NCBI RefSeq assembly: GCF_914271485.1
Contig: NZ_CAJZAG010000004.1
Coordinates: 1 to 64,000, forward strand
Direction: 5' to 3'
From: Cupriavidus pampae
Lineage (GTDB): Bacteria; Pseudomonadota; Gammaproteobacteria; Burkholderiales; Burkholderiaceae
DNA length: 64,000 nucleotides
Shown here in pieces: positions 19,055-27,710 of the stretch (within the stretch, counting starts at the first letter, position 1; every line of letters starts with the position of its first letter). Both the position numbers and the translations under genes were made by a program. The notes beneath the pieces were generated by a model, which ran no database searches, was not told where the DNA came from, and saw only the letters and a list, made by a program, of their open reading frames with translations.

Positions 19055-19606
19055 TCAGCTGGCCAGTGCCTGCAGTTCGGCCAGTGTGGGCAAGGCAAGG
19101 TCTTTTGCGGAAATCAGGCGCTCCGCGCAGTCGGGCCAGGCAATGCCGATGTCGGTATCGTCCCAGCGCACGCCGGCACTGCTGCCGGGTACGAAAGGCA
19201 CCGTCATCTGGTAAAACACCTCGGACAGCGGCGACAGCGTCTGAAAGCCATGCGCCACGCCCTTCGGGATATAGATGGCCCGCTGCGTCCGCGCGTCGAG
19301 CTCCACGGCCTGCCATTGCAGATACGTGGGGGAATCGACGCGCAGGTCCAGGATCACGTCATGCACGGCGCCAGTGGTCACGCGCACGAGCTTGTCCTCG
19401 GCGTGCTCCCCTTGCTGGAAATGCATGCCGCGCAGGATGCCCGCGCGCGTGTTGCGCGACACGCTCTGCTGGACAAAGCGCGCATCGATGCCATGCTCGG
19501 CAAACGTGTCCACGCAGACGGTGCGGGCAAAGAAGCCACGCTCGTCAGCGAGCGGTTCGGGATCGACGATCCAGGCGCCCGCAATGCGGGCCGGCGTGAA
19601 GATCAC
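19055..19606 (-). CDS. dTDP-4-dehydrorhamnose 3,5-epimerase-family protein (RmlC-like)
   Basis: A 183-aa cupin. GTG 19606 is chosen because it overlaps the preceding stop as GTGA and gives MIFTPARIAGAWIVDPEPLA, the normal RmlC beginning. Family residues are present: FFARTVC near the start, the catalytic His in LRGMHFQ, the VILDLR strand, the Tyr in EVFYQMT and the WDD/IAWP end. No dTDP-glucose genes are nearby, while rfbF and rfbG are, so the substrate is more likely CDP-4-keto-6-deoxyglucose or its C-methyl product. Confidence 0.85.
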   Translation of the reverse strand: MIFTPARIAGAWIVDPEPLADERGFFARTVCVDTFAEHGIDARFVQQSVSRNTRAGILRGMHFQQGEHAEDKLVRVTTGAVHDVILDLRVDSPTYLQWQAVELDARTQRAIYIPKGVAHGFQTLSPLSEVFYQMTVPFVPGSSAGVRWDDTDIGIAWPDCAERLISAKDLALPTLAELQALAS

Positions 19607-20856
19607 GGCAGCACCACGGTTTCGGGAATGGCCACGACGAAGCGGCCGCCCCAGGCGCGGATGCCGGACATCTGCTCCATCACCTCGTCCTTGATGTTCC
19701 ACGGCAGGATCACGAGGTAGTCCGGCTTGCGTGTCTCGATGACTTCCGGCGCGAGGACGGGAATGCGCGAGCCCGGCAGCAGCTTGTTCTGCTTGGCGGG
19801 GTTACGGTCCACCACGTACTCGATCAGATCCGAGTCGATGCCGCAATAGTTCAGCAGCGTGTTGCCCTTGGCCGCGGCGCCATAGGCTGCCACGCGCTTG
19901 CCCTTGCGGCGCGCATCGATCAGGAACGCCAGCAGGTCGACCCGGGCCAGGCGTACGCCTTCGGCAAATGCGGCGTAGCGCTCGACCGAGGTCAGGCCGC
20001 CGCGTTGTTCTTCATCCAGACACGCCTGCACGGCTGCCGTGGTGACATGCTTCGCACCCTGGTGGCAGGCAAACATCCGCAGGCTGCCACCGTGCGTGGG
20101 CAGATGCTCGATGTCGAACACCCGCAGTCCGGCGCGCGCCAGAATGGGTACCAGCGCGGTCAGCGACAGGTAGGAATAATGCTCGTGGTACAGCGTGTCG
20201 AACTGGTTCTGCTCCAGCAGACGCAGCAGATGCGGGAACTCGAGCGTCACCACACCTTCCGGCCTCAACACCACCGGCATGCCGCCGACGAAGTCGTTGA
20301 TATCGGGCACATGCGCCAGCACGTTGTTACCGAGCAGCAGGTCTACCTGCCAGCCTTCCACGCACAGCGCGCGGGCGGTCCGCTCGCCGAAGAACAGTTC
20401 GCGGCTGTCGATGCCCCTGGCGCGCGCGGCCTTGCCGGTATTGGTCGATGGCTCGATGCCCAGGCACGGCACGCCTGCCTGCTGGAAGTACTGCAGCAGG
20501 TAGCCGTCGTTGCTGGCCACTTCCATCACGCGGCTCTGGGGGCCCAGGCCGAAGCGTGCGGTCATCGCCTCGACGTAGCGGCGCGCGTGTTCCAGCCACG
20601 ACGTCGAGTACGACGAGAAGTAGACGTAGTCGTCGTGGAAATGCGTCTCGGCCGGCGTGGCGTCGCGCAACTGCACGAGCCAGCAGCTGTCGCAGACCAT
20701 CGCGTGCAGCGGGTAGAACATCTCGCCCTGCGCGATGTTCTCCGGCTTGATAAAGGCATTGGAGACCGGCGACAGGCCAAGGTCCACCATGGAATGGGTC
20801 AGCGGCGCGCCGCAGGCGCGGCAGTTCGCCGGATGGACGGTAAGTTGAGCGTTCAT
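19603..20856 (-). CDS. Sugar C-methyltransferase (zinc-binding, TylCIII/NovU type)
   Basis: A 417-aa protein with the three-part layout of NDP-sugar C-methyltransferases: an N-terminal zinc-finger-like region (Cys 12, 15, 55, 58), a SAM-binding Rossmann core (VMEVASNDGYLLQYF), and a C-terminal domain (RKGKRVAAYGAAAKGNTLLN, then LVILPWNIKDEV). Such enzymes add a methyl carbon at C-3 of 4-keto-6-deoxy sugars. It overlaps rfbG by 4 bases. It defines the pathway as branched-sugar synthesis. Confidence 0.87.
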   Translation of the reverse strand: MNAQLTVHPANCRACGAPLTHSMVDLGLSPVSNAFIKPENIAQGEMFYPLHAMVCDSCWLVQLRDATPAETHFHDDYVYFSSYSTSWLEHARRYVEAMTARFGLGPQSRVMEVASNDGYLLQYFQQAGVPCLGIEPSTNTGKAARARGIDSRELFFGERTARALCVEGWQVDLLLGNNVLAHVPDINDFVGGMPVVLRPEGVVTLEFPHLLRLLEQNQFDTLYHEHYSYLSLTALVPILARAGLRVFDIEHLPTHGGSLRMFACHQGAKHVTTAAVQACLDEEQRGGLTSVERYAAFAEGVRLARVDLLAFLIDARRKGKRVAAYGAAAKGNTLLNYCGIDSDLIEYVVDRNPAKQNKLLPGSRIPVLAPEVIETRKPDYLVILPWNIKDEVMEQMSGIRAWGGRFVVAIPETVVLP

Positions 20857-21944
20857 GCGCAGAATTGCTCGATCTGTTGTTCAGTGATGGCGCGTGCGCG
20901 AGAAGGTTCAAGCTGGACGGTGCGATACCAGCGCGCCGTCGCGGCCAGTGCCTCTTCCAGCGTCCAGCGTGGAGTCAAGCCCAGTACGGTTCGGGCTCGC
21001 GCGGCGTCCAGATACAGGTTGCGCGCCTCGTGCGGCGCGGCTCCCGGCGGGGGGCAATGCTTCCAGTCCAGTTCGGGCCAGTGTGACTGCAGGCCACGCA
21101 GCACCGTGGCAACCGGCAGGTTGTCGCGTGGCTCCGGACCAAAGTTGAAGGCGTCGGCCAACGCGGCGTCTCCCTCGAGCAGACGGCTACCCAAACGCAG
21201 GTAGCCGTGCAGCGCCTCGAGCACGTGTTGCCATGGTCGCGTGGCCTGCGGACTGCGGATTTCCAGCGCGCGGCCGGCAGCGGCAGCGCGCGCGGCATCG
21301 GGAATCAGCCTGTCTTCGGACCAGTCGCCGCCGCCGATGACATTGCCGGCACGTGCAGTGGCCAGCAGCACGCCACGTTCCGCGAGGAACGACTTGCGAT
21401 AGCTGGCGGCAACCAGTTCGGTGCCAGCCTTGCTGGCGCTGTAGGGATCATGGCCGCCGAGGGGATCGGTTTCCCGATAGCCCCAGAGCCATTCCTTGTT
21501 GTCGTAGCACTTGTCGGTCGTGATCACGATCACGGCGCGCACCGACGGGCAGGCCCGCACGGCTTCGAGCACGTTGACGGTGCCCATCACGTTGGTGGAC
21601 CACGTCTGCGACGGATCGCGATAGCTGGCACGCACCAGCGGTTGCGCGGCAAGGTGCAGCACGATCTCCGGCTGCGCGTCCTGCATGGCCTGCGCGAGTG
21701 TGGCGGCGTCGCGAATGTCCGCGATCGTGTGGCGCACCAGCGCCGATCGGACGTCCGCCACGTCGAACAGACTTGGTTCGGTGTTGGGCGCCAGCGCGTA
21801 GCCACTCACCTGCGCCTCGAAGCGCGCGAGCAGCAGCGCCAGCCACGCGCCTTTGAAGCCGGTGTGGCCGGTGACGAAGACGCGCCGCCCACGGTAGGCG
21901 GCGAGGATGTCCTTAACGTCATTCGGGTCGGCAGGGCCGCGCAT
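20853..21944 (-). CDS. rfbG: CDP-glucose 4,6-dehydratase
   Basis: A 363-aa SDR enzyme converting CDP-glucose to CDP-4-keto-6-deoxyglucose. NAD motif VFVTGHTGFKGAWLALLLAR; TTDKCYDNKEW and DPYSASKAGTELVAA (YxxxK) are characteristic of RfbG. ATG 21944, 2 bp after the rfbF stop, is preferred over an upstream in-frame start inside rfbF. It acts directly after RfbF in the pathway. Confidence 0.93.
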   Translation of the reverse strand: MRGPADPNDVKDILAAYRGRRVFVTGHTGFKGAWLALLLARFEAQVSGYALAPNTEPSLFDVADVRSALVRHTIADIRDAATLAQAMQDAQPEIVLHLAAQPLVRASYRDPSQTWSTNVMGTVNVLEAVRACPSVRAVIVITTDKCYDNKEWLWGYRETDPLGGHDPYSASKAGTELVAASYRKSFLAERGVLLATARAGNVIGGGDWSEDRLIPDAARAAAAGRALEIRSPQATRPWQHVLEALHGYLRLGSRLLEGDAALADAFNFGPEPRDNLPVATVLRGLQSHWPELDWKHCPPPGAAPHEARNLYLDAARARTVLGLTPRWTLEEALAATARWYRTVQLEPSRARAITEQQIEQFCA

Positions 21945-21946
21945 CG

Positions 21947-22720
21947 TTACCAGATCTTCCACGGTGCCTTGCCCGATTGCCAGAGGTCTTCCAGAAGGTT
22001 CTTCTCGCGCAGCGTGTCCATGGGCTGCCAGAAACCGGTGTGCTCGAACGCGGCCATGTGTCCGCCGTTGGCCAGCTGACGCATCGGCGCTTCTTCCCAC
22101 GAGATACCGTCGTGCTCGATCAGGTCGATCACTTCGGGCTGCAGCACGAAGAAGCCGCCATTGATCCATGCGCCGTCGCCGCGCGGCTTTTCGGTAAAGC
22201 CGCCCACCAGATCGTTGTCGGCACGTTCCAGCGCGCCGTAACGGCCGGGCGGTTGTACCGCGGCCACGGTGGCCTGACGGCCGTGCGAGCGGTGAAACGC
22301 GATCTCGCGGCTGATGTCGATATCGGAAACGCCGTCACCGTAGGTGAAGCAGAACGGTTCATCGGGTGCCAGGTACTCGCGCACGCGACGCAGACGTCCA
22401 CCGGTCATGGAGTCCTCGCCGGTATCCACCAGCGTCACGCTCCACGGCTCGGCCTTGCGGTGATGCACGGCCATACGGTTCTCGCGCATGTCGAACGTGA
22501 CGTCGGACATGTGCAGAAAGTAGTTGGCGAAGTATTCCTTGATGACGTAGCCCTTGTAGCCCAGGCAGATCACGAATTCGTTCACGCCGTGCGCCGAGTA
22601 CATCTTCATGATGTGCCAGAGAATCGGCTTGCCGCCGATCTCGATCATCGGCTTCGGACGCAGGTGCGACTCTTCGGAGATGCGGGTGCCAAGGCCACCG
22701 GCGAGGATCACGGCTTTCAT
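21947..22720 (-). CDS. rfbF: Glucose-1-phosphate cytidylyltransferase
   Basis: A 257-aa nucleotidyltransferase making CDP-glucose from CTP and glucose-1-phosphate. The N-terminus [20 protein letters not shown] carries the GGxGTR signature, with [19 protein letters not shown] close behind and the [11 protein letters not shown] metal site in the middle. Length is normal. Its ATG overlaps the stop of the glycosyltransferase gene by 4 bases. Confidence 0.95.
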   Translation of the reverse strand: MKAVILAGGLGTRISEESHLRPKPMIEIGGKPILWHIMKMYSAHGVNEFVICLGYKGYVIKEYFANYFLHMSDVTFDMRENRMAVHHRKAEPWSVTLVDTGEDSMTGGRLRRVREYLAPDEPFCFTYGDGVSDIDISREIAFHRSHGRQATVAAVQPPGRYGALERADNDLVGGFTEKPRGDGAWINGGFFVLQPEVIDLIEHDGISWEEAPMRQLANGGHMAAFEHTGFWQPMDTLREKNLLEDLWQSGKAPWKIW

Positions 22721-24966
22721 GCTGTCACTTCCTCCGCCACCAGGCTTTGCGTGTGTTCGATCGTGATACCGAGGACCTCGAACACCGTCGGCGGCGGTGA
22801 CGATTCCAGGATGTCCAGCGTCAGGCCGAACTGGTCATCGAGCAATTGCGCCAGTGCCGACTTGTCTAGGCCTTGCTCGTCCATCCAGATGCCCAGCTTG
22901 CGGTACAGCGGCAGCGCGTACGGGCGCATGCCAATGGCTTCCACCAGCAGTTCGATGGCTTCGTCGTGCTGGCCGTCGGCGTATTTGATCTCGGCCAGCC
23001 CGTACGCGACCATCCAGTGGCGATACCAGGTGGATGTCAGGTTCTCCAGCACGTTGCGCAGCGGCAGGAACTCGCGCATGTGCAGGTGCGCGGCCACGGA
23101 CAACACCAGATCCTCCGCGGGGTACCAGGTGCCGCCGAAGAAGACGCCTTCCTTGCGCTCGGCGCGTTGCTGCGCCTCGGGCTTGAAATCCTTGACCATC
23201 TCGGCCACCTGATCTTCGAACCAGGTCGCGAAACGCGGGGCATCGAACATCTCGCTCTGCTCGGCGCGCGGGCGGATGGACTGGCGAATGCCCTCCAGTT
23301 GGGCTACATCGGATGCCAGTGCACACGCCACTTCGACGTAGCGTTCCTCGGTCTCGCAGATCAGTTCTTCCAGTCCCGCGGCGCGCAGGAAGGGCGCCGA
23401 GACGCGTTGGTGGAAGGTGTCACCCGCAAACGAGACGATCGGCACACCCATCCAGATGGCATCGCAGGTGGTGGTGCCGCCGGTGACCGGCGCGGTGTCC
23501 AGCGCGATATCGATGCGATGGTAGGTCAGGTATTGATTGGAGCCGTCACGGTTGATCATTTCGACGCGGCTGGTGTCGATGCCGTGCTGCTCCATGCGCG
23601 CGCGCAACATATCGCGCACGCTGTCGCGATCGCAGCCCGCCGCTTCCACCAGCAGGCGCGCGTTGGGGCAGCGCGCCAGCACCGCGCTCCACAGCCGCAT
23701 GGTCTTGGGACCCAGCTTGGCGATGTGGTTGCACGAACCGAAGGTGATATAGCCGCTCTCCAGCGCCGGCGTCGGACGCACGCGATACTTCGGCTCGTAG
23801 ATGAACAGCGGGTTGGTGACCATCGGATGGAACGCGCTGAAGATCGGCGCGCGCAGCAGCTTCTCCGAATAGTTGTGCTCGAATCCATCGGGGTCGGCGG
23901 TCCAGTCGGTCACGCGGAACTCGATTTCCTTCATGCCCGTGGTGCCGGGATAGCCAAGCCACGTCAGTTGCTTCGGCGCCAGGCGATGGACCATGTACTG
24001 CAGCGGGGATGCCCCGGTGTAGCCGCCCAGATCCACCATGACATCGCAGCGGGCGTTGCGGATACGCCGGATGACTTCGGCCTCGGGAATCTTGGAGATG
24101 TCCTGGAAACTCTCCGCATACTGGCGGATCTTCAGCGTAACGCTGTCGGACACGCTCGTCAGCGAGAACAGATGCACCTCGAAGCGGGTGCGATCGATAT
24201 TCGCGATCAGCGGGATCAGGAAGTACGCGACGGCGTGGCGGCGCAGGTCGTTCGACAGGATGCCGATGCGAATCTTGTCGCCGTCGCTGCCGCGCAGGGG
24301 CGGGATCTTCGCATCGATCGGCGTGCGCGCCAGCGTTTCCGCCCAGTCGGTGGCTTCGCGCCGCAGCTGGTCCGCGCTGATGGTCTCGTCGTAGAGAATC
24401 GTGAACAGCAGGTTCGCCCGATTGATGCGCTGCAGGGGATCCATCGCGCACGCCCTGCGCATGACGGGAATGGCCTCGATGGTAGCGCCCGATTCGCGCA
24501 ACGCGCTGGCGTAGTTACCCACGGCGATGGGGTCGTTTGGCAGCATCGCGACGGCTTTCTCGCCAGCGATCCGTGCCTCGTTGTAATCGCCGAGCGCGAA
24601 CATAGCTGCCGCGTAGGCCTGCCACAGGTTGGGCGCGTCGGCCTGCAGCGCCAGGCTCTTCTTGATCAGCCTTGCACCGAGGTCGAAGTTCTCCAGTTGC
24701 ACTTCGAGCATACCAACCATGCCGATAAATCCGGCATGGTTCGGAAAGCGCTTCATGCTGGCTTCGGCGAGGGCTTTCGCCTCCGTGTTGCGGCCCATTC
24801 CCGAGGTCGCAAGCGCTTCGATGTAGCAGGCGTCCGGCATGCTGGCACCACTGCGCTTGGCGGTGTTCGCCAGCTTGATGGCCTCTGCGTGTCTGCCCGC
24901 GTGGTGGGCCATCCAGGCCTGCTGGATGATGCGCTGCGCGGGACCCATCGAGACGTTTTTGTTCAT
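22717..24966 (-). CDS. TPR-containing GT41/O-GlcNAc transferase-like glycosyltransferase
   Basis: A 749-aa soluble protein. Residues 1 to about 190 are TPR helices ([20 protein letters not shown] and later repeats). The GT41 catalytic half follows: [39 protein letters not shown], and the nucleotide-binding end [20 protein letters not shown] with [20 protein letters not shown]. Bacterial members glycosylate Ser/Thr of proteins, often flagellin or adhesins. It heads the sugar operon, which sits between two flagellar blocks and 5 kb from fliC. The target flagellin is inferred from location. Confidence 0.88.
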   Translation of the reverse strand: MNKNVSMGPAQRIIQQAWMAHHAGRHAEAIKLANTAKRSGASMPDACYIEALATSGMGRNTEAKALAEASMKRFPNHAGFIGMVGMLEVQLENFDLGARLIKKSLALQADAPNLWQAYAAAMFALGDYNEARIAGEKAVAMLPNDPIAVGNYASALRESGATIEAIPVMRRACAMDPLQRINRANLLFTILYDETISADQLRREATDWAETLARTPIDAKIPPLRGSDGDKIRIGILSNDLRRHAVAYFLIPLIANIDRTRFEVHLFSLTSVSDSVTLKIRQYAESFQDISKIPEAEVIRRIRNARCDVMVDLGGYTGASPLQYMVHRLAPKQLTWLGYPGTTGMKEIEFRVTDWTADPDGFEHNYSEKLLRAPIFSAFHPMVTNPLFIYEPKYRVRPTPALESGYITFGSCNHIAKLGPKTMRLWSAVLARCPNARLLVEAAGCDRDSVRDMLRARMEQHGIDTSRVEMINRDGSNQYLTYHRIDIALDTAPVTGGTTTCDAIWMGVPIVSFAGDTFHQRVSAPFLRAAGLEELICETEERYVEVACALASDVAQLEGIRQSIRPRAEQSEMFDAPRFATWFEDQVAEMVKDFKPEAQQRAERKEGVFFGGTWYPAEDLVLSVAAHLHMREFLPLRNVLENLTSTWYRHWMVAYGLAEIKYADGQHDEAIELLVEAIGMRPYALPLYRKLGIWMDEQGLDKSALAQLLDDQFGLTLDILESSPPPTVFEVLGITIEHTQSLVAEEVTA

Positions 24967-25153
24967 GGCATTCTGCTTTGTATAGGCACGGTGCCACCCC
25001 AGGCTTCCATGGGCTGGCCGATGCTAAAACCTTAACAAAGCGGAATGCGCGCCATTGGCCGGAACACGGGACAAAATTGGCGCTATTTCGAACCACGTGC
25101 CGAGTCCGCCTCCTGCCGCGCAAGGGCGTCAGGTAACGATCTCAGGGATTTCC

Positions 25154-25441
25154 TTAGGCAGGAACGGGGGTCGCGGAGGCGGACTCGACCTGATGGAGCC
25201 ACGTCAGCAATTCGGCCACCGCGACATACAGCTGCGGCGGAATCTGGCTGTCCATGTCCACCTGCATCAACAGGTTCACGAGCGCGGGCGAGCCATGCAC
25301 GTAGACGCCGGCGTCGCGGGCGCGCGCGATGATGGCTTCGGCGGACATGCCGTAGCCCTTGGCGACCACGCGTGGCGCGTTGTCCTTGGCCGCGTAGGCC
25401 AGCGCCACCGCGACGTTGCGATCGGGGTCGTGGGCGCTCAT
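25154..25441 (-). CDS. FlhB C-terminal-domain homologue
   Basis: A 95-aa protein that is only the cytoplasmic FlhB/YscU domain without the membrane part (VALAYAAKDNAPRVVAKGYG, HGSPALVNLLMQVDMDSQIP). The NPTH autocleavage motif of true FlhB is not present. Similar stand-alone tails are known in other bacteria and can substitute for the cleaved FlhB C-terminus. Its ATG overlaps the stop of the second FliK-like gene by 4 bases, pairing a ruler-like protein with its presumed gate domain. Confidence 0.85.
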   Translation of the reverse strand: MSAHDPDRNVAVALAYAAKDNAPRVVAKGYGMSAEAIIARARDAGVYVHGSPALVNLLMQVDMDSQIPPQLYVAVAELLTWLHQVESASATPVPA

Positions 25442-26808
25442 GTTGCTGCTCCGACCAAACTGTGGCTTACCAAAGTATCGCCAACCGTGTCCGCGTGTTG
25501 GATCTGCAGGTTCAACAGCGCGATGCCGCGTGCCTCCAGCTGCTGGCGGAATTCGGCACCGGCCTTGTTGAGGCGAGTGGTCGCTTCGGTGTCATGCGTG
25601 ACCAGCCGGGCCTCGAGGCCGCGCGCGCCGAGCGTCAGCACGGCTTCGACATTGCCGAGCTGCGGCAATGCCAGGCGCAGGCGTGTGCTCCACTGAGCGG
25701 TGCCCTCCGCGGCGCCCTCCCGATGTTGACCCGCTTCGTGCCGCGTGACCTCCCAGTCGACGGGCATGCCCGGCCAAGCGTCGACCGCGAAGCGGAACTG
25801 CTGCGTGGCCAACAATTCCAATTGCTGGCGCACTACGCCTTCGGTGGCGGGATGCACGGGCGGGCCGGCATCCGCTGCGGATGGGGTCGGCTCCGGCGTA
25901 TTCCAGTTGGCGATCGCGGCCTCGCGCTGCGCGCGGGCGATATGGTAGCCATCGTGCGAAACCTCGGCCGTGGCCTGGTACGCCTGCGCGGCGGCGTTGG
26001 CCTGTCCCGCGCGGCGTTCCTCGGCCGCTGGTGAGGCCTGACTTCCGCTGGCGAGCCCGGGCTGACGGATGCGATTGCTGGCCCGCAAGACCTCCGCAGC
26101 CACCGCATCGTGGCGCGCGCCCGTCACGGGAATCGGCGTGCCGTGCGTGCTCGATGGTGGGAACACCACAGGGCGCGTGAGTTCGGCCAGCGTGGCAGCC
26201 GGGTTTTGCTGGGTTGGTAACGGGGTTGCTGGGCCACTGTACGGCAGCATCGCAACCGGTCCTTGATTCATTGACTGAGGCGCGGCCGTCTGCGGCTGGC
26301 CATTGGCTGCGACGGGCTGACGCAATGGCCCCTGCGGCTCTGCGAGCAACGTCGCCAGCGGTCGCATGCCACTCACCCATTGTTCGAGGTGCGATTCATA
26401 GAACAGGCCGCTCTCGCTGACCAGCGTGGCCAGACCGTTTGCCATCGCCGTGGCCGCGGCAGGGTTGGCCGCGCCTGTGGGCGCCGCGGGCAGCAGTGGC
26501 GCAGCCGCTCGCATTGGAACGGTCTCGGCGTTGCCCATCACATCGAGGATGGCGCGGGCCGCGAAACTGAGCGTCTCGCGTGTCGACGTGGTCTGGGCCG
26601 TGCCGGCCGCATTGCCGGCATCGGGCGTGACGCCGTTGGGCTGACGCGTGGGAACCGCGCCGCCGGTAGACGACTGCACATCGCCCTGCGTGACTTCCGG
26701 CGCCGGCATCAGCGCGGCAAGCCGGTCGATCGCCAGGGCCGGTCGCGTCAGTTGCGAGTCGGGAGCAGTGCCGGGCAGTAGGCTGGGGGGCAGGTGGACG
26801 CCGGTCAT
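25438..26808 (-). CDS. Second FliK-like hook-length control protein
   Basis: A 456-aa protein. ATG 26808 (MTGVHLPPSLLPG) is preferred to the GTG two codons upstream. The first about 330 residues are Ala/Pro/Gln-rich and poorly conserved. The last about 130 residues form a divergent Flg_hook domain (WSTRLRLALPQLGNVEAVLT, then FRQQLEARGIALLNLQI). It lacks the long Thr/Lys stretch of the main FliK at 8.6 kb and is coupled to the FlhB-tail gene. It may tune substrate switching or act on a secretion step other than hook length. Confidence 0.8.
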   Translation of the reverse strand: MTGVHLPPSLLPGTAPDSQLTRPALAIDRLAALMPAPEVTQGDVQSSTGGAVPTRQPNGVTPDAGNAAGTAQTTSTRETLSFAARAILDVMGNAETVPMRAAAPLLPAAPTGAANPAAATAMANGLATLVSESGLFYESHLEQWVSGMRPLATLLAEPQGPLRQPVAANGQPQTAAPQSMNQGPVAMLPYSGPATPLPTQQNPAATLAELTRPVVFPPSSTHGTPIPVTGARHDAVAAEVLRASNRIRQPGLASGSQASPAAEERRAGQANAAAQAYQATAEVSHDGYHIARAQREAAIANWNTPEPTPSAADAGPPVHPATEGVVRQQLELLATQQFRFAVDAWPGMPVDWEVTRHEAGQHREGAAEGTAQWSTRLRLALPQLGNVEAVLTLGARGLEARLVTHDTEATTRLNKAGAEFRQQLEARGIALLNLQIQHADTVGDTLVSHSLVGAAT

Positions 26809-26827
26809 AGGCACATGTCAGATGGAA

Positions 26828-26850
26828 CGGGGGCGTGACCGTCGCCCCCG
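26828..26850 (-). terminator. Hairpin between fliT and the second fliK-like gene
   Basis: Perfect 8-bp stem CGGGGGCG/CGCCCCCG with a 7-base loop. No T-run follows, so it may pause or stabilise RNA rather than end transcription. Confidence 0.4.
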
Positions 26851-26913
26851 AAACAGAAGGGGCGGGACGTCTAGACCGCTGCGCCGTAATTATCGATGCG
26901 AATCGATGCGTGT

Positions 26914-27246
26914 CTAGGCGGCCGCGCCGTAGGCCCGGTGCAGGCCGAGCTGCGTGCGCGAGCTGTTGAGCAACGAGCCAAGTTGCGCCAGGCGCGGCAT
27001 GGTCAGGTCTCGAATTCGCGCATCGAACGTCAGAATGCGCTCGAGCAACTGGAAACGACGCAGACGCTCGTTGTCGGAGAATGGCGCGCCATGGTCCAGC
27101 TGACGCAGGCGCTCGACCTCTGCCAGATACACCTGCTGCAGTTCGCTCATCGCGTCCCAGTTTCCGGCACGCGCGGCTTCGAGCATCTGCTCGGAGAGCA
27201 CAAGCAGCTCTTCATAGCTACGAACGATAGGGGACATAAACAGCAT
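26914..27246 (-). CDS. fliT: Flagellar protein FliT (filament cap chaperone)
   Basis: A 110-aa helical protein of FliT size and position, directly after fliS. It is expected to chaperone FliD and modulate flagellar gene control. Helices rich in Leu/Arg/Glu (SYEELLVLSEQMLEAARAG, EVERLRQLDH). ATG 27246 abuts the fliS stop; an in-frame ATG at 27237 (MSPIVRSYEEL) is equally possible. Assignment rests on synteny more than sequence. Confidence 0.8.
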   Translation of the reverse strand: MLFMSPIVRSYEELLVLSEQMLEAARAGNWDAMSELQQVYLAEVERLRQLDHGAPFSDNERLRRFQLLERILTFDARIRDLTMPRLAQLGSLLNSSRTQLGLHRAYGAAA

Positions 27247-27696
27247 TTAGGATTCTTGCAGCGCAGCCTGAGCCTCGGTTGCCAGGGAAGACTGCTGGGT
27301 TTCGGGTGCTGCGGGGTCGCCGATGGCGGCCCACGCCGAGGCCAGATTCTCGAGCAATGCATCGACTTCGGCCAGCAGGCCGGCGTCGTTGCGCAGATTT
27401 GCCAGCATCAGCCGGCGCGTCATGTATTCGTAGAGAGACTCGAGGTTGGCGGAGATTTCTCCGCCTGCCTCATGATCGAGCACGGCTCTGAGGCCGTTAT
27501 CGATGATATTGATAGCCTTGGAGATCGCGTTGCCGCGCGCTTCCAGCTCGCCATTTTCCATGTGGAACTTCGCCCGGGCGATGGCGGAGCGTGCCCCGTC
27601 GTACAGCATGACGATGAGCTTGTGCGGACTGGCGCTCATGACCCCGGTCTGAACACCGACCTGGGCATAGGCATTGACGGCTTGGCGCGCGAACAT
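27247..27696 (-). CDS. fliS: Flagellin export chaperone FliS
   Basis: A 149-aa four-helix chaperone that keeps flagellin unfolded before export. Hallmarks: an N-terminal YAQV segment in VNAYAQVGVQTGVMSASPHK, MLYDGARSAIARAKFHMENG and a NLESLYEYMTRRL core. It lies between fliD and fliT with 14 bp to fliD. Confidence 0.94.
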   Translation of the reverse strand: MFARQAVNAYAQVGVQTGVMSASPHKLIVMLYDGARSAIARAKFHMENGELEARGNAISKAINIIDNGLRAVLDHEAGGEISANLESLYEYMTRRLMLANLRNDAGLLAEVDALLENLASAWAAIGDPAAPETQQSSLATEAQAALQES

Positions 27697-27710
27697 GGCG
27701 GGGCTCCGGC

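Noticed and set aside
22873-25035. Long plus-strand open frame of about 720 codons
   Set aside because: It is antisense to the GT41 gene, rich in Arg/His/Gln, and results from GC-biased codon positions; the minus-strand frame has clear family motifs.
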